Shown here: in pieces, positions 1 to 7,312 of the stretch
Layout of the letters: every line of letters begins with the position of its first letter
How positions within the stretch are numbered: position 1 is the first letter of the stretch
DNA from: an uncultured Treponema sp.
Lineage (GTDB): Bacteria; Spirochaetota; Spirochaetia; Treponematales; Treponemataceae
Direction: 5' to 3'
Length of the DNA stretch: 8,155 bases
Assembly (NCBI GenBank): GCA_937891125.1
Contig: CALAEZ010000093.1
Span: forward strand, 1-8,155
Notes under the pieces: generated by a model
Told to the model about the DNA's origin: nothing
The model's input: the letters and a program-made list of their open reading frames with translations, nothing else
Databases searched by the model: none
Position numbers and translations under genes: made by a program

Positions 1-60
1 AACGCACGAGCGTAGCTAGCGTGCGGTCGTGGCGTAGCGTTCGGAATGACGCTATTCAAC
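1..60. repeat. Probable end of a dispersed intergenic repeat, cut by the window edge
   Basis: This GC-rich non-coding stretch is built from repeated short words. The heptamer gcgtagc occurs at 10-16 and 32-38. The decamers tagcgtgcgg (17-26) and tagcgttcgg (35-44) differ at one base and lie 18 nt apart. Two short inverted repeats are visible: cgcacg (3-8) with cgtgcg (20-25), and tagcgt (35-40) with acgcta (49-54). On the minus strand it includes gtcattccgaacgctacg, which resembles the gtcattccga type of short dispersed repeat found between genes in many bacteria. That resemblance is from memory, not from a search. It lies just downstream of the lipoprotein gene and has no T-tract, so it is not a clear intrinsic terminator. 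Confidence 0.4.
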
Positions 61-99
61 GAACTTTTTGGTCAGCCCCTAAGCAGCAAGAGGAAAAAA

Positions 100-3012
100 T
101 TACTTTATCGTAGAGCGGGTGTAGCCGTACCAGTGGACGCCCCAGTCACCCCAAGCGGCATATCCAGAGCTTGATTTATAATAGATGTGGCCACTGTATA
201 GTGATGGCACAGCAAACGTAATTGTCGACGCATCGTTCAGGTTAAAGAACGCTTCCACGCCCATCGTATCAATTGTTGTTGATTGTATTGTTACGCTCGT
301 CGTTGTCTGGCTGAACAAGTTGTGTCCAAACGAGGTAACAGAAGCTGGCAGCGACACACTTTCGATAGCAGTTTCGCCAAATGCACAGTTGCCAATGCTT
401 GTTACACTGCCTTTGATAGTAAGCTTTTTAAGTGACGTACAGCCATAGAATGCGTTGTCACCAATGGTGCATGCGCCCTCAATAGTAACGCTTTCAAGAG
501 CCGTACAACCCATAAATGCAGCCTTTCCAATAGAGGTTACCGTGCTCGGAATGGTTACCGATGTAAGTGCCGTATAGCCACGATATGCGCTGTCACTAAT
601 AGATGTACCACTCAACGAAAGCGAAGTGGTGCTGCTATCTGTCACTAAACTAGATTCCGAGGTAACCTGCTTTGAGTTGTCACTTAACGTCACCGCTCCA
701 GAAATGGTACAGCCAATAAGCGTGGTATAATCAGATTTTCCACTGCGCTCATACACTGGAGATGAATAGCCGCTAATCGTCAGGTTCTTAAAGGTGTTGT
801 TCATTGTCGCAAGCGAGCCGCCACCAGAGCCGTTTGTTAATTCAATACCCTTACCGCTGTTATGAGAACCAGCGGTAAGCTTTCCGCTTTTTATCAGCAG
901 ATTCTGCGTATCTTGAATAAGCATTGCCTGAGCATAGCTGTTTGTGCTTTCAAGATAATCAATCGTAATACCGTGGTTGGCAGATACACTAAAGAAGCCG
1001 CGTCCACATTCGTTTGCAATAATGCTGCCGATATGCACGTTCGGACCGACATAGTTTGCACAGCGCATTGCCGCATACACACCGCTGCCGGACCGCGGAG
1101 AACAGCGCGTACCGTTTACCGTGCCGACAACAGCATTTGTCGTGGTGTTCAAAAGCAATCCGCAGTCGTTGCAGTCAGTTGCAGTAACCGTGCCAATGTA
1201 AATGCCGTCTACCTTCATTGTTTCTACAGCGTTATCCTGGCAGCCCGTTGCAACAACGTTGTCAACATAAATGTTTTTTGACCAGTAAGTCACGTTACGG
1301 TCAGCAATACGCAAGCCCAAGCCACTTGAGCTGTCAAGCGTCATAGTAATGTTATCAAATACCATGTTGTCGCTACCCTGACACCAGAACGTATACCGTG
1401 CGTGACCATATACCGTAATATTGCGTACAGAAATATATGATTTTCCATACATCGAAAGTGGTACAATCGCACTTGCTGTTTCATTTGTTGAATACAGCGT
1501 ATTGTTGTCAAAGTCCAAAATAGTATAGCTGGGGATTTCTACGCCATACAGGTTAGAAATTTTTGAATTGGTAGAAATGCCCGCAGTGTCTGTCGGCTCA
1601 CCTGAATACATATCAGAAGCGACAAGCACCTTATATTTTGTAGTACGCGAAGGTAAGCTTGCAAGCGCATAATTTAGGGCATCAAAGCCAACAGCCATAT
1701 TAACGTTTGTAGCAGATACCGTAAGCTCCGTGCCTGAAAGCGTTGTTCCGGCAGCAGCACCATAGAAAATATGCCAGTATTGCCCTGCAGCATTTGCACC
1801 TGTTGTCGTATCAGCAGCAAGCACAAAGTACGGTGCAACATCGTTTTCGTCATCAAACTCGTCAAGCTTTGCCTGCAGCTTGTTTACGTCAACATCGCCA
1901 TCGCTCGTTACAACGCCGTCAGTTGTGGCTGCTGACTGCGAATCAATCGAAATTGTCTTTGAAAAATACGTTGCCGCTGTTGAGCTGCCAAAATCAAGCG
2001 TGCTTGAATCCAGTAAATTAATTTTCGCAACAGCATATTCCGTATCTGCTGACTCATAGTTAACCGCAAATGTAAATGTGTAGTCAGTTCCAGCTGTCAG
2101 ACCAGAAACAGAAAAACCGCTTGTTTCGCCAGCGGTTCCTTCGACCGTCTGAGAAGAAAAATCTGTTGGCACCGGTGTAGCAGAAACCGTCACTGATGTA
2201 GCGTCATCGGGAAGCACCCAGGTAAAATCAACACTGGTGCTGCTTGTGGGGGTTGCAGTCAAGCTAATGTCGAGGCTGTTATCAACCGAAACCGCCTTTT
2301 TTGTAACGTCAGAAATGATGACATCATACACACGTACCCAGCTTGTCGCACCAATAACGACCGATACGGCATCGGTACCTGTGTAGATGTAAGAAACAGT
2401 AGCTTCTGCATTTGTTACAGATTCGTTTGTCGCAACTTCTTCATCGGCAACACGAATATAAGCATACCGATCTGTTTTTGTGCCGCCGTTTGACGTATAG
2501 TACATGGTTACCGCAAATGGTCCCTGCACGCTGGCGATAGAAAGATTCTGCTTTTTTATGTCAAGCGCACCAGCACTTGTATTTTCCTGACTACTTGCAG
2601 TAAGCGATGCACCGTATCTGTTAAACAAAATCGGTACACTATCTTCGTCTAGGTGATTTATAGTCATAGAAAGACTGCCACTTGTAGCGGCATACGTTAC
2701 ATCTGACTGTAAATAGAACTTGTTGCTGTCTGTTCCGCTAAATGTTGTATACGCAACGTCTGCAGCAGTTAGCGTTGTCGCATTTTCAATAGGACTTTCA
2801 GAATCATAAGCAACGCCCTTAATCGTAACATCTGCTAAATCTGCAAAATTCCAGCTAGCGCGTGTATCTCCCGCCGAATACACATACGTCGTATTGCTGT
2901 CATCATCTCCACCGTTGTTTATTGATTCGGTTGAGGAGTTTGAACAGCCACTAAAGAATGCTGTCGTAAGCGCTAATCCTGCTAGCGCCCAGAAAAAATT
3001 GCCTTTTTGCAT
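100..3012 (-). CDS. Large surface lipoprotein: Fn3-like domain, right-handed beta-helix and BspA-type leucine-rich repeats
   Basis: The product is 970 residues. It opens with a lipoprotein signal peptide: basic start (MQKG), hydrophobic core at residues 5-20, and lipobox FFSGC with the lipidated cysteine at 23. An acidic, Ser/Asn-rich tether (24-42) follows. Residues 43-240 form a beta-rich region I cannot assign. Residues 247-332 look like a fibronectin type III domain (FTWVLP, GLTAGTDYTFTF). Residues 340-490 are an uncharacterised connector. Residues 490-775 have the short beta-strand rhythm of a right-handed parallel beta-helix, with motifs such as CGLLLN (617-622), YAAMRCANYVG (646-656) and GRGFFSVSA (670-678); these resemble pectate-lyase-like secreted proteins. 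Residues 814-925 are five BspA-type leucine-rich repeats, and an aromatic C-terminus (938-970) probably caps them. The start is supported by AGGGGG at 3021-3026, 8 nt upstream. The likely role is binding or cleaving a polysaccharide, or adhesion, at the cell surface; no catalytic residues could be assigned. It is transcribed alone, divergently from queH. Confidence 0.9.
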   Translation of the reverse strand: MQKGNFFWALAGLALTTAFFSGCSNSSTESINNGGDDDSNTTYVYSAGDTRASWNFADLADVTIKGVAYDSESPIENATTLTAADVAYTTFSGTDSNKFYLQSDVTYAATSGSLSMTINHLDEDSVPILFNRYGASLTASSQENTSAGALDIKKQNLSIASVQGPFAVTMYYTSNGGTKTDRYAYIRVADEEVATNESVTNAEATVSYIYTGTDAVSVVIGATSWVRVYDVIISDVTKKAVSVDNSLDISLTATPTSSTSVDFTWVLPDDATSVTVSATPVPTDFSSQTVEGTAGETSGFSVSGLTAGTDYTFTFAVNYESADTEYAVAKINLLDSSTLDFGSSTAATYFSKTISIDSQSAATTDGVVTSDGDVDVNKLQAKLDEFDDENDVAPYFVLAADTTTGANAAGQYWHIFYGAAAGTTLSGTELTVSATNVNMAVGFDALNYALASLPSRTTKYKVLVASDMYSGEPTDTAGISTNSKISNLYGVEIPSYTILDFDNNTLYSTNETASAIVPLSMYGKSYISVRNITVYGHARYTFWCQGSDNMVFDNITMTLDSSSGLGLRIADRNVTYWSKNIYVDNVVATGCQDNAVETMKVDGIYIGTVTATDCNDCGLLLNTTTNAVVGTVNGTRCSPRSGSGVYAAMRCANYVGPNVHIGSIIANECGRGFFSVSANHGITIDYLESTNSYAQAMLIQDTQNLLIKSGKLTAGSHNSGKGIELTNGSGGGSLATMNNTFKNLTISGYSSPVYERSGKSDYTTLIGCTISGAVTLSDNSKQVTSESSLVTDSSTTSLSLSGTSISDSAYRGYTALTSVTIPSTVTSIGKAAFMGCTALESVTIEGACTIGDNAFYGCTSLKKLTIKGSVTSIGNCAFGETAIESVSLPASVTSFGHNLFSQTTTSVTIQSTTIDTMGVEAFFNLNDASTITFAVPSLYSGHIYYKSSSGYAAWGDWGVHWYGYTRSTIK
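238..573 (-). repeat. Five in-frame BspA-type (LRR_5) leucine-rich repeats in the lipoprotein gene
   Basis: Residues 814-925 divide into five units of 22-23 residues (about 66-69 bp): 814-836, 837-858, 859-880, 881-902 and 903-925. The unit pattern is T-a-L-x-S-V-T-I-P-x-x-V-T-S-I-G-x-x-A-F-x-G-C, best seen in the first unit. The proline is present only in units 1 and 4, and the closing Gly-Cys only in units 1 and 2, so the array decays toward its C-terminal end. In other bacteria and in protists, repeats of this class occur on surface proteins and mediate adhesion; that role here is inferred. Confidence 0.85.
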
Positions 3013-3020
3013 TTTCTATT

Positions 3021-3026
3021 CCCCCT
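3021..3026 (-). promoter_or_regulatory. Ribosome binding site of the lipoprotein gene
   Basis: Read on the minus strand this is AGGGGG, 8 nt before the ATG at 3012. It is a strong purine-rich Shine-Dalgarno sequence and fixes the start just ahead of the signal peptide. Confidence 0.75.
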
Positions 3027-3043
3027 TTTATGCAATCTGTTCT

Positions 3044-3071
3044 AGTGTAAAGGTACACGCAAAAAAATCAA
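3044..3071 (-). promoter_or_regulatory. Candidate sigma-70 promoter for the lipoprotein gene
   Basis: On the minus strand TTGATT (3066-3071) stands as a -35 box and TACACT (3044-3049) as a -10 box, separated by 16 nt. The match to consensus is 4 of 6 at each box. Transcription would begin near 3037, giving a leader of about 25 nt that contains the ribosome binding site. A perfect 5-bp inverted repeat, gtgta/tacac (3045-3049 and 3054-3058), overlaps the -10 box and could be an operator. Recognised by eye only. Confidence 0.4.
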
Positions 3072-3142
3072 GAGAAGTAATCTTAAAAAGCTTCACTTTT
3101 TATAGCTTGCTTGAAGCACAAAAGCACGGTACCATACAGCCA

Positions 3143-3835
3143 ATGACCGCAAAAAAAAGAGATTATCAAAAGGAACTCGACAAAATCATCCAGAGCATTA
3201 CAGCATCTCCTGCCGCTTCAAAACCAACGCTGCTTTTACACGCCTGCTGTGCGCCGTGCAGTTCCTACGTCATTGAATATCTTTCGCACGTATTTGCCAT
3301 CACCATTTACTATTACAACCCCAATATTCATCCGCAAGCAGAATACGTTCGGCGCTTAGAGGAGCTAAAAAAATTTTTACACACCTTTCCGCTTGCAACG
3401 CAAAACAGCGTAACGCTCGTTGTTGCTGATTACAATCCGCAAGACTATTTTGAAGCGACAAACGTGCAGAACGAGCCAGCGCTCCAAACCGAGCCAGAAA
3501 AGGGCGAACGCTGCCGCCGCTGCTACCAGTTTCGGTTGCACCGCGCGTACGAATATGCCTGCGAACATTCGTTTGACTGGTTTACCACCACACTCAGCAT
3601 AAGTCCGCACAAAGATGCTGACAAAATTAATGCTATCGGGGAAGCATTACAGGTGACGCAACAGCTCCAGCCGCTGTCGACACGCGCACAGGTAACACAG
3701 TTTTTGCCGAGCAACTTTAAAAAGCGCGGCGGCTTTTTACGGAGCACGCAGCTATCAGCTGAATATGGACTCTGGCGGCAGGATTACTGTGGCTGCGTCT
3801 ATTCTAAACAAAACATGGCTCATGCCGATACTTAA
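3143..3835 (+). CDS. queH: Epoxyqueuosine reductase QueH (DUF208 family)
   Basis: QueH reduces epoxyqueuosine in tRNA to queuosine, the last step of making the modified wobble base of GUN-anticodon tRNAs. It is an iron-sulfur enzyme in the cytoplasm, unrelated in sequence to the cobalamin-dependent QueG. The 230-residue product carries the family's hallmarks: HACCAPCS with C35, C36 and C39; YYYNPNIHP (56-64) followed by EYVRR; GERCRRC with C124 and C127; FTTTLSISPHKD (147-158); FKKRGG (192-197); and WRQDYCGCVYS with C216 and C218 (211-221). The Cys-Cys pair and the other cysteines are the expected metal ligands in this family. The reading frame is open upstream to 2894, but that would run through the divergent promoter and into the lipoprotein gene, so the ATG at 3143 is chosen. 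No clear Shine-Dalgarno sequence precedes it. The downstream argA gene starts 3 nt after the stop. Confidence 0.93.
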   Translation: MTAKKRDYQKELDKIIQSITASPAASKPTLLLHACCAPCSSYVIEYLSHVFAITIYYYNPNIHPQAEYVRRLEELKKFLHTFPLATQNSVTLVVADYNPQDYFEATNVQNEPALQTEPEKGERCRRCYQFRLHRAYEYACEHSFDWFTTTLSISPHKDADKINAIGEALQVTQQLQPLSTRAQVTQFLPSNFKKRGGFLRSTQLSAEYGLWRQDYCGCVYSKQNMAHADT

Positions 3836-3838
3836 ATT

Positions 3839-5203
3839 ATGCAGGAAACCTCCATACAAACGAGAGCGGAGCGCATCCGCGATGTAATACGCTACACAAG
3901 CAAATTTAAAAACGCCGCTGTTGTCATTTACATTGACGACAGGATTATTGGCACGCCCATGTTCACCAGCCACATTTACGATATTTCGCTGATTCACGAA
4001 GCAGGCTTGCGCGTGCTGCTTGTTCCTGGCGCGCATACGCACATTAACGAAGAGCTTACCGAGCATCACATTGCCTGGGAAATAAAAAACGGTTGCCGCA
4101 TTACCAGCGAAGAAGCCATGCCGTTTATAAAAACAGCTGCCTTTGAGGTTTCAAACAAGGTGATGACAAGCCTTGCCGGTAAGCATTTAACGGCAGTCAT
4201 CGGCAACTGGGTGCGCGCGCGCGGTAAGGGCGTCCTTGACGGCATTGATTACGGAACCTCAGGCGAAATAGACAAAATCGAAGATGCAGCCATCAACACC
4301 GTGCTTGAAAACGGTTTTATCCCCATTTTTCCGTGCATTGGCTGGAGTCTTGCGGGAAAGCCCTACAACATTTCGTCCATACAGCTCGCAACGCAAGTAG
4401 CCATGCATCTTCATGCTGACAAGCTGTTCTTTTTGGTGCCCGATGCAGAGCTTTCAGAACGCTATTTTGTCATACCGCCCGAAATCGGTATTTCTTCCGA
4501 TGGCTGCATTCCAGCAATGACCATTGAAGAGTCAGACCGTTTTCTGCAGGCAAACAAAACGCCAAAGACAGACGCGCCAGCAGACAATTCTGCTCAGTTT
4601 ACTCACGTGCGTTCCATGATTCATCTTGCGCGCACCGCCTGTTTACAGGGAGTAACACGCGTCCATATCCTAAACAGCTCGCTCGAAGGAACCTTACTCT
4701 GCGAAATCTTTAGCAACTTGGGCTCGGGCACCATGATTTACTCAAGCAATTACGGTAAGATTCGCCCGATGACGCGCGAGGATATAGCTGCAGTGCTTTC
4801 GCTTATGCGTCCGTTTGTCGAAAAAAAGATTTTACTGCCGCGAAGCGAAGAGCAGCTCCAGAATCAGTACAACGACTACGTTGTCTACGAGCTTGACGGC
4901 GCTATCCGAGCGTGCGCCGCGCTGCATGTGTACGAGGATGCGCAGGCAGAAATTGCGGGCGTTGCGGTCGATGAATCCTGTACGCACATTGGCATTGGCC
5001 CCAAAATCATTGACAGCTTGATTGAAAAAGCAAAAGCGCGGTCACTCAAGAGCGTCTTTGTGCTTACAACGCAAACATCAGACTGGTTCGAAAAAATCGG
5101 CTTTAAGCCAGATGAGCTTTCTACTATGCCGCAAAAGCGACGCGAGCTGTGGTCTCCAGAGCGCGGCTCAAAGCTGCTGCGTCTGGAAATCCCACAAGGC
5201 TGA
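3839..5203 (+). CDS. argA: N-acetylglutamate synthase, ArgA type (amino-acid-kinase-like domain plus GNAT domain)
   Basis: The enzyme transfers acetyl from acetyl-CoA to L-glutamate, giving N-acetylglutamate, the first step of arginine synthesis, in the cytoplasm. The product is 454 residues, close to E. coli ArgA (443). Residues 20-300 align by eye with the kinase-like domain: LIHEAGLRVLLVPGAHTHIN (51-70) matches the ArgA GLLHSLGIRLVVVYGARPQID region, and EGTLLCEIF (283-291) matches DGALLLELF. In classical ArgA this domain binds the feedback inhibitor arginine. Residues 305-454 are the GNAT acetyltransferase: IRPMTREDI (308-316), PRSEEQL (334-340), FVLTTQTSDWFEKIGF (407-422), then MPQKRRELW (430-438). 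The position of the kinase GG motif reads YIDDRII (31-37), and the acetyl-CoA loop reads THIGIG (382-387), without the usual Arg or Gln at its first position. The start lies 3 nt after the queH stop with no clear ribosome binding site, suggesting translational coupling. Confidence 0.9.
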   Translation: MQETSIQTRAERIRDVIRYTSKFKNAAVVIYIDDRIIGTPMFTSHIYDISLIHEAGLRVLLVPGAHTHINEELTEHHIAWEIKNGCRITSEEAMPFIKTAAFEVSNKVMTSLAGKHLTAVIGNWVRARGKGVLDGIDYGTSGEIDKIEDAAINTVLENGFIPIFPCIGWSLAGKPYNISSIQLATQVAMHLHADKLFFLVPDAELSERYFVIPPEIGISSDGCIPAMTIEESDRFLQANKTPKTDAPADNSAQFTHVRSMIHLARTACLQGVTRVHILNSSLEGTLLCEIFSNLGSGTMIYSSNYGKIRPMTREDIAAVLSLMRPFVEKKILLPRSEEQLQNQYNDYVVYELDGAIRACAALHVYEDAQAEIAGVAVDESCTHIGIGPKIIDSLIEKAKARSLKSVFVLTTQTSDWFEKIGFKPDELSTMPQKRRELWSPERGSKLLRLEIPQG

Positions 5204-5205
5204 TT

Positions 5206-7281
5206 TTACGTCCTGAACTGGTCAATCTGGCTACCGATGCGGTAGATAGAGCCGCTTAGAGAAGACGTAATATTCAAAAGCGAATTGTCTGACTCCTCTA
5301 TCTTTTTTACGCTCTCGCCCATTTCTGCAACAAGTGACTGTACACTGTCTGATGACAGCTTAAGCGCTTGTACTTCACTGGTAATTTCCTGCTGTGCACT
5401 TTCTACGTCATTAGAAGCAGTTCGTACCTGCCCCGTGGCGTCATTCATGTAGTTAAGCGCATCACCAATCTGCTTAGAGCCTTCTGACTGCTCTTCCATT
5501 GCCAGCTTAATCTGATGTACCAAATCGCCGGTGCCCTGTATTTTTTCCATGACAGCCGTAAACGCTTTGTCAGACAATTCTGCTGACTGCACAACATCGG
5601 AGATAGAGCCTAAAATGCCCTTTAGCTGCGTGCCAATATTTTTTGACTGCGCCGAAGAGTTTTCTGACAGCTTTCGGATTTCATCGGCAACAACGCTAAA
5701 GCCTTTTCCTGCATCTCCTGCATGAGCCGCTTCAATGGCCGCATTCATTGCAAGCAGATTTGTCTGGCTTGCGATTGACGAAATAACGTTGTTGGCGTCA
5801 TTAAGCATTTTAGACTGCTGCTCAATCTGACCAATGCGTTCGCCAACTTCCTTCTGTCGCTGAATGCCCGTGTTTACATCGTTCTGCAGCACATCAAATT
5901 CTGATGCCATTTTTTCGATAGAGGCAGACACCGAACCGATGTTGCCAATCATCTCAGTGACCGCTGTCGACGCCTGCTCAACGCTTTCTGTCTGTTTCTG
6001 CAGCATGGTGCGAAGCACACCGACCGCCTGCGAAATTTTGTCGACCGAGCCTGCGGTTCCCGTTACTGTCTGGTGCTGCGCATCAATTTCTGCGTTAGCA
6101 TTCCGTATGTTTTCCATGATTTCACCACGGAACTGGCTGTTTTCTGTCACCATGTCGCTTAAATGCTCGCCATACGCCGCTAAATCGTCTTTTGAGCCCT
6201 TTAGCTCCACCACAATGCTCTGGAGCTTTTCAGTAAACTTGTTAAAGTTCTGCACGACCTTGCCAATTTCGTCATTTGTTTTGCCGTCAAGACGCTGCGT
6301 TAAATCAGCGTTGCCGGTTGCCACTTTTTCGATGGCGCCACTGACATGCTGCAGCGGCTTTATCGACAGCTCCACCACAACAATGCCGATGACAAACGCA
6401 ATAATCAGCGCGACAACGCCGATAAGAATCATCGCACGCAAAAGCTCGGTAATGCCGCTGTAAAAATCGGTATACGGGGCAACGCAGACAACCGACCACG
6501 CCGAATTTTCGATGGGCTGATAGGCAACCGACATTTTCATCTGCTGCACTTCATCGTAATACACCTCGGTTCCCGACGCGCCCGCCAAGATTTTTGCAAG
6601 CACCGGCTTAAAGCCCTCGCTTGCTTCGTCAGCAACAACAATGCTGTCTTTTACCAAATCCTGCTTTTCATGCGCAATGTATTTGCCGCTGGTGCGGCTT
6701 ACCACAAATGGATGCGAGCTTTCGCCGACTGTAATGGCGGCAACCGTGCGGCATAAGTCGGTTGCATCTACGACTGCAGAAATTTCTGCAATCTGCTTGC
6801 CGTCGGGTGCTTTTACTGGAACGGCGTAATATGTACACAAATGCCCGTTTACCTTGCTAAAGTCCGGATCCTGGAGTGCCCGCTGTCCCTGCATAGAAAC
6901 GCGCAGGTACTCTCGTGTGTGCAGGTCGCTCCATTTGCCTGTTGTCGCGTATCCAATGCCGTCTGCATTGAAAAATCCCATGCCGTAATACTTGGTGCTG
7001 CCGCCCGTTGCCGTGTTCACTAATGCCCACTTGTCGTGCATGTCTACTTCTGGATTGCGCACAACAGAAAGATTCGCAACCGACTCAAGCATTTTAAATT
7101 CGCGCTCGTTTATGACGTAAATGTCACTTGCCGCTGCATGTACAAGATTGGTGTTGCCTGTTTCTACAGCGTTCGTCAGCTCAGAGCGTGACTTCCGGTA
7201 TGAAAAGACAACAATGAGACTTGTTGACAAAAGCACGACAGCAACAAGCGCAAGATTGATTTTTTCCTTTAAGCCCAACAT
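5206..7281 (-). CDS. Methyl-accepting chemotaxis protein with periplasmic double-Cache-like sensor
   Basis: This 691-residue transmembrane chemoreceptor would sense a ligand outside the inner membrane and control CheA through CheW. Membrane segments lie at about 9-27 and 281-303. Between them, residues 35-275 look like a double-Cache domain: DLHTREYLRVSMQG (119-132), a DPDFS loop (138-142) and YYAVPV (151-156). I do not see the Arg-x-Trp-Tyr pattern of amino-acid-binding Cache domains, so the ligand is unknown. A HAMP linker spans about 304-360. The cytoplasmic coiled coil runs from about 400 to 690, with the conserved tip QTNLLAMNAAIEAAH (506-520) and AGDAGKGFSVVADEIRKL (521-538). The C-terminus ends IDQFRT with no NWETF-like CheR/CheB docking pentapeptide. 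The start has GGGGAG 6 nt upstream (7288-7293). It lies 31 nt downstream of the PilZ gene and is probably in its operon. Its stop is 2 nt from the convergent argA stop. Confidence 0.95.
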   Translation of the reverse strand: MLGLKEKINLALVAVVLLSTSLIVVFSYRKSRSELTNAVETGNTNLVHAAASDIYVINEREFKMLESVANLSVVRNPEVDMHDKWALVNTATGGSTKYYGMGFFNADGIGYATTGKWSDLHTREYLRVSMQGQRALQDPDFSKVNGHLCTYYAVPVKAPDGKQIAEISAVVDATDLCRTVAAITVGESSHPFVVSRTSGKYIAHEKQDLVKDSIVVADEASEGFKPVLAKILAGASGTEVYYDEVQQMKMSVAYQPIENSAWSVVCVAPYTDFYSGITELLRAMILIGVVALIIAFVIGIVVVELSIKPLQHVSGAIEKVATGNADLTQRLDGKTNDEIGKVVQNFNKFTEKLQSIVVELKGSKDDLAAYGEHLSDMVTENSQFRGEIMENIRNANAEIDAQHQTVTGTAGSVDKISQAVGVLRTMLQKQTESVEQASTAVTEMIGNIGSVSASIEKMASEFDVLQNDVNTGIQRQKEVGERIGQIEQQSKMLNDANNVISSIASQTNLLAMNAAIEAAHAGDAGKGFSVVADEIRKLSENSSAQSKNIGTQLKGILGSISDVVQSAELSDKAFTAVMEKIQGTGDLVHQIKLAMEEQSEGSKQIGDALNYMNDATGQVRTASNDVESAQQEITSEVQALKLSSDSVQSLVAEMGESVKKIEESDNSLLNITSSLSGSIYRIGSQIDQFRT

Positions 7282-7287
7282 TTTATT

Positions 7288-7293
7288 CTCCCC
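7288..7293 (-). promoter_or_regulatory. Ribosome binding site of the chemoreceptor gene
   Basis: Read on the minus strand this is GGGGAG, 6 nt before the ATG at 7281. It sits in the 31-nt spacer after the PilZ gene, which holds no visible terminator or convincing promoter, so co-transcription of the two genes is likely. Confidence 0.7.
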
Positions 7294-7312
7294 ATTACTT
7301 TTTCTATTTCTG

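Noticed and set aside
35..54. Hairpin tagcgt/acgcta as terminator of the lipoprotein gene
   Set aside because: On the minus strand no run of T follows the stem; it fits better as part of the repeat element.
862..1281. 139-codon open frame on the plus strand inside the lipoprotein gene
   Set aside because: It is antisense to the beta-helix coding region; its composition looks like an antisense shadow and no ribosome binding site is evident.
2894..3142. Open frame extending queH upstream by 83 codons
   Set aside because: It overlaps the 5' end of the divergent lipoprotein gene and its promoter, and the added residues do not resemble QueH; the family begins near the ATG at 3143.
3755..4069. 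104-codon minus-strand open frame across the queH-argA junction
   Set aside because: It is antisense to two well-supported genes and has no recognisable domain.
5231..5245. Hairpin ctacc-gatgc-ggtag as a terminator for argA
   Set aside because: The stem is only 5 bp, lies within the chemoreceptor coding region and has no T-tract on either strand.
5864..6463. 199-codon open frame on the plus strand inside the chemoreceptor gene
   Set aside because: It is antisense to a clearly conserved chemoreceptor coding region, and its Ser/Cys/Met-rich product matches no family I recognise.
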